Positions 1-6,077 of a stretch of DNA of 7,245 nt are shown here, in pieces (within the stretch, counting starts at the first letter, position 1; every line of letters begins with the position of its first letter). The DNA comes from JBMNTQ01 sp050945815. Lineage in GTDB: Bacteria > Bacillota > Clostridia > Christensenellales > JBMNTQ01. The stretch covers positions 1 through 7,245 of the forward strand of contig JBMNTQ010000107.1 in assembly GCA_050945815.1 (NCBI GenBank). The letters run 5' to 3'. The notes under the pieces were generated by a model. The model searched no databases. It was not told the origin of the DNA and worked only from the letters and a program-made list of their open reading frames with translations. The position numbers and the translations under genes were made by a program.

Positions 1-1253
1 GTTTTTATAATATGATCCGCCGCATTGTAAAAATCAATCATGGTTTCCTCGCCCGTTTCCATACGTTTTAGTTTAAGCTTCCCAGCGTTTAGTTCGTCTT
101 GGCCCATCACAACAACATAAGCAGCCTTGATTTTTCCGGCATATTTGAATTGTGCTTTAAAGCTGCGGCCGCAATGATCCACCTCAGATCGAATCCCATT
201 TTTGCGCAGGCTTCGTACCAGCCTCGCAGCCTCCTGCCGTTCCTGCACGCCGCAGCAAAGGTACACATCACAATGGGGTGCCAGTTCTCGCACCGTACCG
301 CTGTGCTCCCAAACCATCATCAAACGCTCGATGCCCATACCAAAGCCCACGCCGGGCATAGCAGGGCCGCCGCACTGCTCAATCAGTCCGTCATAGCGTC
401 CCCCGCCACAAACCGTCCCTTGGGCTCCGGCAGCATCCGCTAAAATTTCAAACACTGTTTTTGTGTAATAGTCCAACCCACGAACGATAAGGGGATTTAC
501 GGAATAAGCGATGCCCACGGCGCTCAAATCTTGCTTCAGCGCCGCAAAATGCTCGTCGCATTCACCACAGAGATGCTCCAACATCACAGGAGCATTCACC
601 AGCAGGCGGCGGCAAGCTTCCTCTTTACAATCCAGTATACGCAGGGGGTTCTTGTCGAAGCGTCCCTGACAGGTCGGACAAAGGCCGGATAGCCGCTCCC
701 CTAGGAAGCTTCTCAGCGTATCATTGTATGACGGCCGGCATATCGGACAACCGATCGAATTAATGTTAAGGCTCAACTCGCCGATCCCCAGCGACGCCAG
801 CAAGGCCAGTGCCAACTGAATCACTTCCGCATCGGCGCTGGCTTCCTTAGCACCAAACACTTCCACTCCAAACTGATGGTGCTGCCGCAACCTGCCGGAC
901 TGGGGGTTTTCATACCGGAAGATAGGTGCCGATAAGTAATAAAGCTTGGTGGGCTGGGCTTCGTTGAAAAGGCCGCTTTCCAAAAAACAACGGACAACGC
1001 CGGCCGTGCCTTCCGGCCGCAGGGTAATCGAGCGGCCGCCCTTATCCTTAAAGGTATACATTTCCTTTTGCACGATGTCCGTCGTATCGCCCACGCCCCG
1101 CAAAAACAGCTCCGTATGCTCGAAAATCGGAGTGCGGACTTCACGGTAGCAATAAGAGGCACAAATTCCGCGTGCTTTTTCCTCCACATATTGCCAAAGG
1201 CCGCTCTGCGACGGCAGCAAGTCCTTGGTTCCTTTGGGCGCTTTTATTTGCAT
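1..1253 (-). CDS. hisS: Histidyl-tRNA synthetase, nearly complete, C-terminus cut by window edge
   Basis: Charges tRNA-His with histidine using ATP in the cytoplasm. I translated this frame by hand: 417 codons are open to the edge with no stop, against about 420 residues usual for bacterial HisRS, so only a few residues should be missing. It opens with MQIKAPKGTKDLLP, typical of the family. Class II catalytic core: motif 2 at about 107-133 (FRYE at 112-115, RLRQHHQFGVE at 121-131), the HisA signature RGLDYYT at 258-264 with catalytic R258, GGRYDGL at 284-290, and motif 3 GFGMGIERL at 303-311. The anticodon-binding domain covers about 326-417. Three CxxC pairs (169/172, 192/195, 229/232) plus C209 and C214 lie in the middle region. 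Two adjacent ATGs exist (1256 and 1253). I chose 1253 because GGAGG then sits 6 nt upstream, against 3 nt for the other. It has its own promoter. Confidence 0.97.
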   Translation of the reverse strand, partial: MQIKAPKGTKDLLPSQSGLWQYVEEKARGICASYCYREVRTPIFEHTELFLRGVGDTTDIVQKEMYTFKDKGGRSITLRPEGTAGVVRCFLESGLFNEAQPTKLYYLSAPIFRYENPQSGRLRQHHQFGVEVFGAKEASADAEVIQLALALLASLGIGELSLNINSIGCPICRPSYNDTLRSFLGERLSGLCPTCQGRFDKNPLRILDCKEEACRRLLVNAPVMLEHLCGECDEHFAALKQDLSAVGIAYSVNPLIVRGLDYYTKTVFEILADAAGAQGTVCGGGRYDGLIEQCGGPAMPGVGFGMGIERLMMVWEHSGTVRELAPHCDVYLCCGVQERQEAARLVRSLRKNGIRSEVDHCGRSFKAQFKYAGKIKAAYVVVMGQDELNAGKLKLKRMETGEETMIDFYNAADHIIK

Positions 1254-1259
1254 CATGGT

Positions 1260-1264
1260 CCTCC
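1260..1264 (-). promoter_or_regulatory. Shine-Dalgarno site of hisS (GGAGG)
   Basis: A full GGAGG lies 6 nt before the ATG at 1253 and only 3 nt before the ATG at 1256. Spacing therefore favours the second of the two adjacent ATG codons as the hisS start. Confidence 0.8.
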
Positions 1265-1280
1265 ATAAAATTATTTCGTA

Positions 1281-1302
1281 GCGCAAGCGAAAAAGCTGAC
1301 GC
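1281..1302 (-). other. Weak hairpin in the hisS leader
   Basis: On the transcript strand GCGTCAGC and GCTTGCGC can pair around a TTTTTC loop: eight positions with one G-U and one mismatch. It lies between the predicted transcription start (about 1320) and the SD. There is no U-tract after it, so it is not an intrinsic terminator, and the leader is too short for a T-box riboswitch. It may be fortuitous. Confidence 0.25.
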
Positions 1303-1327
1303 CGCATTTTCTCAGTCCCTAACGGCT

Positions 1328-1357
1328 ATTATACCGCCGACTAAGAAAGCCTGTCAA
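1328..1357 (-). promoter_or_regulatory. Sigma-A-type promoter of hisS
   Basis: On the minus strand, TTGACA (1357-1352) and TATAAT (1333-1328) both match the housekeeping consensus exactly, separated by 18 bp, one more than the optimum. There is no TGn extended -10. Transcription should start near 1320, giving a leader of about 67 nt before the hisS ATG at 1253. The -35 box contains the TGA stop codon of hemZ (1356-1354), so the promoter begins inside the end of the upstream gene. Confidence 0.88.
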
Positions 1358-2811
1358 CGGCGCAGCAGCGCCCTCTTCTTTTGCAAGCAATCCTCGATAC
1401 GCTGATGATAGTAGGCCAAATCCTTGGGGTTGGCCTGCCGCTCAATACGGTTTTCTCCGCCATGAATGCGTTTGCTGATGCTCCCTGCGCCCAAAGCCAG
1501 CACATGTGCAGCCTCCTCCATCATATCGATGTTGTAGACGCATTCCTTTCCCGGCAAGCAATAGGCGGTGTTTTCCAAATGCCCCATCATATTTTTCTGA
1601 CGATACATATAATACGGGTGCATACTCATAGCCGCCGCCCGATCCCTAGACAACTCGAGCATTTTCCGCATGTCCCCCGGCGAGGCTGTCTCCATTTTTC
1701 CCTGTTCTTTGAGCCTGGAAGCACGCTTGACTGCCAAAGTATGCACAGTTATACTGTCCGGCGAAAGGTCTGCCAGCCTATCCAGCGTATGCGCCACATC
1801 TTGCGCGCCTTCCCCGGGCAACCCTAATATTATATCCATGTTAATATGGGAAAAGCCCAGCGCCCTTGCCGTGTGGAAGGCCTTCTGGATCTCTTCGCTC
1901 CCGTGCCTTCGCCCAATCCGCGCCAAGGTCGCGTCGTTCATAGTCTGGGGGTTGATGCTGATGCGGTTTACACCGCCATCCATCAAAACACGAAGCTTTT
2001 CCGAATCCAGCGTATCTGGGCGCCCTGCCTCTACAGTAAATTCATTTTGAGATAGCGTCGGAAAAACATCCCCCAACCGCCTAAGCAGCTTGGAAAGCTC
2101 GTCCGGCAAAAGAGACGTTGGCGTCCCGCCGCCGATGTAGATACAGCGCGGCTTGTATCCATATTCAGCGATCAGCTCAGCTGCTCCGTCTATCTCGTAT
2201 AAAAGCGTGTCTAAATAGGGCTGTACGTCCCGCCGCTTTTTCCCAATGGGGAACGATGTAAACGAACAATATAAACACCGAGTCGGACAAAAAGGGATCC
2301 CAATATAAAGATCAATATCCTCCGGCAACAGACTGTCCAAAAAAGGACGCTGCCGTTGTACGATATCAAACAGCAAAGCAATCCTATCGGCACCCACATC
2401 AAATAGCTGGGCAAAAAGTCTCTCTGCAGCGGCTTCGCCCAATTCCAGGCTCAATTCCCGGGCCAGCTTGGTGGGCCGCACGCCGGTCAGCGAGCCCCAG
2501 GGCAGCTCCTTTTTAAAATATTGCTGCATACATCGATACACCGCAACTTTAGCATACCGCTTATGCTGCTTTTTCTGCTCCAGTGCGCCACCTAAAATGC
2601 GGGGCATCTCCAGGGCATAGGCAAAGGAAATACCGTCCTTCGGATAAAACACCGCTTCATGGCGCATAGCCCCCCCATCCACTGCCAATCGGTGCTCCAC
2701 CTTAGGAAAACGCTCCTTCTCATCCACAAGCTTGTGCATGGGATAGAAAATGCGCAGAATATCCCCTATGTCATTGTGAAACTGCGGCATTTCAGTGGAA
2801 AGCGCTATCAT
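1354..2811 (-). CDS. hemZ: HemZ, radical-SAM coproporphyrinogen dehydrogenase-like protein
   Basis: A 485-residue radical-SAM protein of the HemN/HemW/HemZ superfamily. The [4Fe-4S] cluster motif is FCPTRCLYC with C175, C179 and C182, followed by the SAM-binding GGGTP at 227-231 and ILGLPGE at 328-334. Two features point to HemZ rather than HemW or HemN: an N-terminal extension of about 165 residues containing WGSLTGVRPTKL (105-116), and the C-terminal block PYYMYRQKNMMGHLENTAY (399-417). HemZ is usually annotated as the oxygen-independent oxidative decarboxylase of coproporphyrinogen III, but the biochemical role is poorly settled and no other haem gene is visible here. The start codon overlaps the stop of the upstream MBL gene (ATGA), suggesting translational coupling. 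There is no clear SD, and Met8 (2790) is a possible but equally SD-poor alternative. The stop codon lies inside the hisS -35 box. Confidence 0.93.
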   Translation of the reverse strand: MIALSTEMPQFHNDIGDILRIFYPMHKLVDEKERFPKVEHRLAVDGGAMRHEAVFYPKDGISFAYALEMPRILGGALEQKKQHKRYAKVAVYRCMQQYFKKELPWGSLTGVRPTKLARELSLELGEAAAERLFAQLFDVGADRIALLFDIVQRQRPFLDSLLPEDIDLYIGIPFCPTRCLYCSFTSFPIGKKRRDVQPYLDTLLYEIDGAAELIAEYGYKPRCIYIGGGTPTSLLPDELSKLLRRLGDVFPTLSQNEFTVEAGRPDTLDSEKLRVLMDGGVNRISINPQTMNDATLARIGRRHGSEEIQKAFHTARALGFSHINMDIILGLPGEGAQDVAHTLDRLADLSPDSITVHTLAVKRASRLKEQGKMETASPGDMRKMLELSRDRAAAMSMHPYYMYRQKNMMGHLENTAYCLPGKECVYNIDMMEEAAHVLALGAGSISKRIHGGENRIERQANPKDLAYYHQRIEDCLQKKRALLRR

Positions 2812-3443
2812 AGCTGCCGTCCGCTCATATAGGGGTTATGCATCAGCTCGTCGCTGAGCAATGTCTGTTGCATATGCCCTGGATACACCGTATAATCCCG
2901 GGACAGCGCAGATAGCCTATTCAAGGAAGCAGCCATAACGCGCCCATCTCCTCCGGGGAAGTCCGTCCGCCCGATGGAACGGAAAAAGAGCGTATCTCCA
3001 GAGAAAAGGTTGTCGCCAATAATTAAACACACACTGCCTCGAGAATGCCCCGGCGTATGCATCACCTCCACCGTCATCCCCGCAGCAGTCATACGGTCGC
3101 CGTCGTTGAGAAAGATATCCGGCGTCGTTTTTTGCAGGCTGCCCAGCCCCGCCATGGTCGCTAGGCTGGCTTCATCGCTGGTCAGCGCTTCTTTTTCCGT
3201 TTCATGAATACAAACAAGCGAACCGTATTTCTCCGCTAAAGCAGCCGTTGCTCCTATATGGTCGAAATGCCCGTGGGTAAGGAAAACATGGCTGGGCCGG
3301 CAACGCAAGCGCTGGAGGAGGGCGTCTATTGTATTAAAATCTCCCCCCGGATCCACCACGATACAATCCTTATGCTCTTTTTTCATTACAATATAGCAAT
3401 TCGCTTCCAACATCCCTACTGTCAGGGGATAAACCATTACCAT
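2808..3443 (-). CDS. Glyoxalase-II-like metallo-beta-lactamase-fold hydrolase
   Basis: A 211-residue MBL-fold hydrolase with all expected metal ligands: THGHFDH gives H57, H59, D61 and H62; TPGHS gives H133; SGDTLF gives D150; PGH gives H190. The GRTDFPGGD segment (158-166) is typical of the short glyoxalase-II-like YqgX/YcbL group, which lacks the C-terminal substrate-binding domain of true glyoxalase II. A thioester or glutathione-like thiol conjugate is the usual guess, but the substrate cannot be read from sequence. The frame is open upstream to an ATG at 3491, but that start would overlap dtd by 47 bp with a poor leader. The ATG at 3443 is preferred: it follows a GGGAGG by 10 nt, lies 1 nt after the dtd stop, and gives a family-like N-terminus (MVMVYPLTVGMLEANCYIV). 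It ends in an ATGA overlap with hemZ. Confidence 0.9.
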   Translation of the reverse strand: MVMVYPLTVGMLEANCYIVMKKEHKDCIVVDPGGDFNTIDALLQRLRCRPSHVFLTHGHFDHIGATAALAEKYGSLVCIHETEKEALTSDEASLATMAGLGSLQKTTPDIFLNDGDRMTAAGMTVEVMHTPGHSRGSVCLIIGDNLFSGDTLFFRSIGRTDFPGGDGRVMAASLNRLSALSRDYTVYPGHMQQTLLSDELMHNPYMSGRQL

Positions 3444-3444
3444 T

Positions 3445-3894
3445 TTAAAACATCCTCCCGCTATCCAACAACATCGTAACCGGTCCGTCATTGATCAGCT
3501 CAATTTGCATGTCCGCACCAAAGCGTCCGGTCTTTACCAAAATACCGCTCTCGCGCAGCTGCTTTTCACAATACTCATAGAGCTGTCGCGCTGCCTCCGG
3601 CAGCATCGCATCGGTAAAAGAAGGTCTGCGGCCTTTCCTGCAATCTCCTAGCAGCGTAAACTGCGACACCAGCAACAACTCCCCGCCGACATCCTGCAAG
3701 GAAAGGTTCATCTTACCCGCTTCATCCTCAAAAATCCGCAAGCCGGCCAGTTTCTGACAGATATAGTCCGCATCAACCTGCGTATCTTGCTGGCCAATCC
3801 CCAAAAATACCAAAAAACCCTGCCGGATTTGAGAATATAGTTCGCCGCCGATACGAACCTCTGCGCGGCTCGTCCGCTGTACCACTGCCCGCAT
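3445..3894 (-). CDS. dtd: D-aminoacyl-tRNA deacylase
   Basis: At 149 residues this is the standard length of DTD, a cytoplasmic homodimer that hydrolyses D-aminoacyl-tRNA (and glycyl-tRNA-Ala) through an RNA-assisted mechanism. It begins with the canonical MRAVVQR. The two active-site signatures are both intact: SQFTLLGD (SQxT at 77-80) and NDGPVT (135-140), containing the Gly-cisPro pair G137-P138 that excludes L-amino acids. The SD is AGGAGGG (3912-3906), with 12 nt between GGAGG and the ATG, which is long. No closer start fits, and the N-terminus is well conserved. The gene lies 23 nt after rel and 1 nt before the MBL hydrolase, a common Firmicutes arrangement. Confidence 0.97.
   Translation of the reverse strand: MRAVVQRTSRAEVRIGGELYSQIRQGFLVFLGIGQQDTQVDADYICQKLAGLRIFEDEAGKMNLSLQDVGGELLLVSQFTLLGDCRKGRRPSFTDAMLPEAARQLYEYCEKQLRESGILVKTGRFGADMQIELINDGPVTMLLDSGRMF
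3454..3458 (-). promoter_or_regulatory. Shine-Dalgarno site of the MBL hydrolase, inside the dtd end
   Basis: GGAGG lies in the last codons of dtd (the Ser-Gly-Arg-Met-Phe end), 10 nt before the ATG at 3443. It decides the start of the hydrolase against the upstream in-frame ATG at 3491, and means ribosomes finishing dtd pass over the next initiation site. Confidence 0.7.
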
Positions 3895-3905
3895 ATTCGA
3901 TTCTG

Positions 3906-3920
3906 CCCTCCTATCTCCTA
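3906..3920 (-). promoter_or_regulatory. Tandem SD-like sequence at the rel stop, upstream of dtd
   Basis: Read on the minus strand, TAGGAGATAGGAGGG contains two SD-like cores. The first includes the TAG stop of rel and the second is the better match, 12 nt before the dtd ATG. The arrangement may help ribosomes ending on rel to reinitiate on dtd, but this is inference. Confidence 0.5.
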
Positions 3921-6074
3921 CGCGTTCACCCGAAACACATCCTGCACATCAGGGATTCGCTTAAAACTCTTGATTACTTTGTCCAACTGGCGCGTATCGG
4001 CAATGTCGATGATCACATTCACAATGGAAGTATGGTTCTTGACGTCATTTCTCGCGTTCATAGCCGTCATGTTGATATCCATAGAAGCTAAGATCTTAGA
4101 CATCTCCAAAACAAGCCCCGAGCGCTCCGTTGCCACCACCTGCACCTCTGCCAAATAGCTGCTCTTGCCCTTGTCCGCCCAAGAAACATCCACAAAAACT
4201 CCGCCGTTATTCATAATGTCCACCAGATTGCTGCAATCCGAGCGGTGGACAGAAACGCCGCGTCCTCGGGTAATATAGCCCACAATCTCATCTCCGGGCA
4301 CCGGGCTGCAGCACTTAGCGAAACGCACCAGCATATCGCTTTCGCCCTTCACCAACACACCATGGCTGCTGGTATATTTGTCGGGTTTGGAAGCAGCGTT
4401 CTTCATCGCTTCTTCCTGGATGCGCTGTTTGTTTTCTTTGCGAATCTCAGCCAAAAGCTTAGGGATTACCTGCCCCGTAGTCATGCCGCCGTAGCCTACG
4501 GCAGCATACAAATCCGCCATCGAGTTCAATGAATATCGCTTAAACGTCGCCTCCAACCATTCCGGCCGAAGAAGCTGCGCCGGGGTATAGCCATAGCGCT
4601 TAGCTTCCTTCTCCAGCATATCCCGGCCCTTGGCAATATTCTCTTCTTTGTTTTCCTTTTTAAACCATTGCCGTATTTTATTCTTGGCATTCTGGGTCTT
4701 GACAATGTTCAGCCAATCCCGACTGGGCCCGTGGGCAGAGGAAGTCGTCATAATTTCTACAATATCGCCGGTTTTCAACTGATAGTCCAGCGACACAATC
4801 CGACTGTTCACCTTCGCCCCAACACAGCGGTTTCCCACCTCACTATGGACAGCGTAGGCAAAATCTAAGGGTGTTGAACCTTTGGGCAAGTCCATCACAT
4901 CGCCCCGGGGCGTAAATACGAAAACCGTATCGCTGAACAGGTCTATCTTGAGGGAATCCATGAATTCCGTCGGGTCTTTCAAATCACCTTGCCACTCAAG
5001 AAGCTGGCGCAGCCACGACAGCTTGGAATCCATCCCTTCCTTGCCTTCTTTGCCTTCTTTGTATTTCCAGTGGGCCGCAATACCATATTCTGCCCGATGG
5101 TGCATATCAAAGGTGCGGATTTGCACCTCAAAGGGAATACCGTTTTCACCAATCAGCGTTGTGTGTAACGATTGATACATATTAGATTTAGGAACAGCAA
5201 TATAATCTTTAAAGCGTCCTGGAAGCGGCCGCCAAATTGTATGCACAACCCCCAAAACGCCGTAACAGTCCTTCACATTATCCACAATCACGCGAATAGC
5301 CGTCGTATCGTAAATTTCCTCAAAGGGTTTATTTTGCATCTGCATTTTACGATAGGTACTGTATAGGTGCTTGTGCCGCCCATCGATCTGAAAGTGGATT
5401 CCCATGTCTGTCAGCCGCTGCACAATCACATCCATCGCTGCTTGCAAGGAATCCGCACGAAACTCATATTTCTCTGCCATCTTTCGAGATACAGCCTCGT
5501 AATTTTCCGGATCCAAATAGCCAAAAGCTAAATCCTCCAGCTCCCCCTTTATCGTAGAAATCCCCAGGCGATGGGCAATCGGCGCATAGATTTCCATAGT
5601 TTCGAGGCAAATCCGCTCCCGCTTCTCCTCGGGTAGATACATCAGCGTACGCATATTGTGTAAACGGTCTGCCAGCTTAATCATGATAACACGAATATCT
5701 TTGGCCATAGCCAGCAGCATTTTGCGGATGCTCTCGGCCTGAAGCTCTTCGCGGGAGGAAAACTGAACCTTGCCCAGCTTAGTCACACCATCCACCAGCA
5801 AAGCTACGTCTTCTCCAAATTCACGGACGACGTCCTCAAAAGTAACGCTTGTGTCCTCAATTACGTCATGCAGCAGCGCAGCGATCACCGTATCCGCATC
5901 CATCCCAATTTCAAACAAAATCTTCGCAACATTACAGGGATGTGTCACATACAATTCGCCGGATCTTCGTGTTTGTCCATCGTGGGCCTTTTCTGCAAAA
6001 CACCATGCACGTTCAATTCTTTCTGCCTGCTCCGGAGGATACCCCTCCATCAGTTGCGCCAGCAACCCATTCAT
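3918..6074 (-). CDS. relA: Bifunctional (p)ppGpp synthetase/hydrolase (Rel/RSH)
   Basis: A full-length (718 residues) long RSH enzyme that makes and degrades (p)ppGpp, the stringent-response alarmone, on ribosomes sensing uncharged tRNA. Domains in order: HD hydrolase at about 20-190 with H45, H69, D70, E73, D74, D136 and N140, matching the Rel-Seq catalytic set with a constant offset of 8; synthetase at about 225-340 with HKHLYSTYRKM, D256, RFKDYIAVPKSNMYQSLHTT (287-306) and E316; TGS at about 378-443; a helical region; a zinc-finger-like CC motif at 588-614 (C588, C589, H610, C614); and ACT at about 641-718. The RFKD motif is the RxKD form of bifunctional enzymes, not the ExDD form of synthetase-only RelA. 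Both activities therefore look intact. A KEGKEGKEG run (339-347) follows the synthetase. The start is 3 nt after the recJ stop, with AAGGGAG 9 nt before the ATG. The protein is often named Rel or SpoT. Confidence 0.97.
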   Translation of the reverse strand: MNGLLAQLMEGYPPEQAERIERAWCFAEKAHDGQTRRSGELYVTHPCNVAKILFEIGMDADTVIAALLHDVIEDTSVTFEDVVREFGEDVALLVDGVTKLGKVQFSSREELQAESIRKMLLAMAKDIRVIMIKLADRLHNMRTLMYLPEEKRERICLETMEIYAPIAHRLGISTIKGELEDLAFGYLDPENYEAVSRKMAEKYEFRADSLQAAMDVIVQRLTDMGIHFQIDGRHKHLYSTYRKMQMQNKPFEEIYDTTAIRVIVDNVKDCYGVLGVVHTIWRPLPGRFKDYIAVPKSNMYQSLHTTLIGENGIPFEVQIRTFDMHHRAEYGIAAHWKYKEGKEGKEGMDSKLSWLRQLLEWQGDLKDPTEFMDSLKIDLFSDTVFVFTPRGDVMDLPKGSTPLDFAYAVHSEVGNRCVGAKVNSRIVSLDYQLKTGDIVEIMTTSSAHGPSRDWLNIVKTQNAKNKIRQWFKKENKEENIAKGRDMLEKEAKRYGYTPAQLLRPEWLEATFKRYSLNSMADLYAAVGYGGMTTGQVIPKLLAEIRKENKQRIQEEAMKNAASKPDKYTSSHGVLVKGESDMLVRFAKCCSPVPGDEIVGYITRGRGVSVHRSDCSNLVDIMNNGGVFVDVSWADKGKSSYLAEVQVVATERSGLVLEMSKILASMDINMTAMNARNDVKNHTSIVNVIIDIADTRQLDKVIKSFKRIPDVQDVFRVNA

Positions 6075-6077
6075 GAT

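Noticed and set aside
99..443. Plus-strand open frames across the hisS C-terminal half and elsewhere (for example 1381-1827, 6795-7205)
   Set aside because: They lie antisense to well-supported genes, lack good ribosome binding sites and give low-complexity or motif-free translations.
821..1189. Open frame of 122 codons on the minus strand inside hisS
   Set aside because: It is an alternative frame of hisS. The hisS frame shows every class II HisRS motif without interruption, while this frame gives an arginine- and serine-rich product with no recognisable domain.
1254..1353. T-box riboswitch upstream of hisS
   Set aside because: The predicted transcript leader is about 67 nt, too short for a T-box, and no TGGNACC-type motif or terminator-antiterminator pair is seen.
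1359..1372. GC-rich perfect hairpin (GGCGC stem, 4-nt loop) at the end of hemZ as a terminator
   Set aside because: The stem is only 5 bp, lies inside the coding sequence and is followed by GTTGACAGG rather than a U-tract.
3444..3491. Upstream start for the MBL hydrolase at 3491
   Set aside because: It would overlap dtd by 47 bp and add 16 residues unlike the family, whereas the ATG at 3443 has a GGGAGG site at normal distance.
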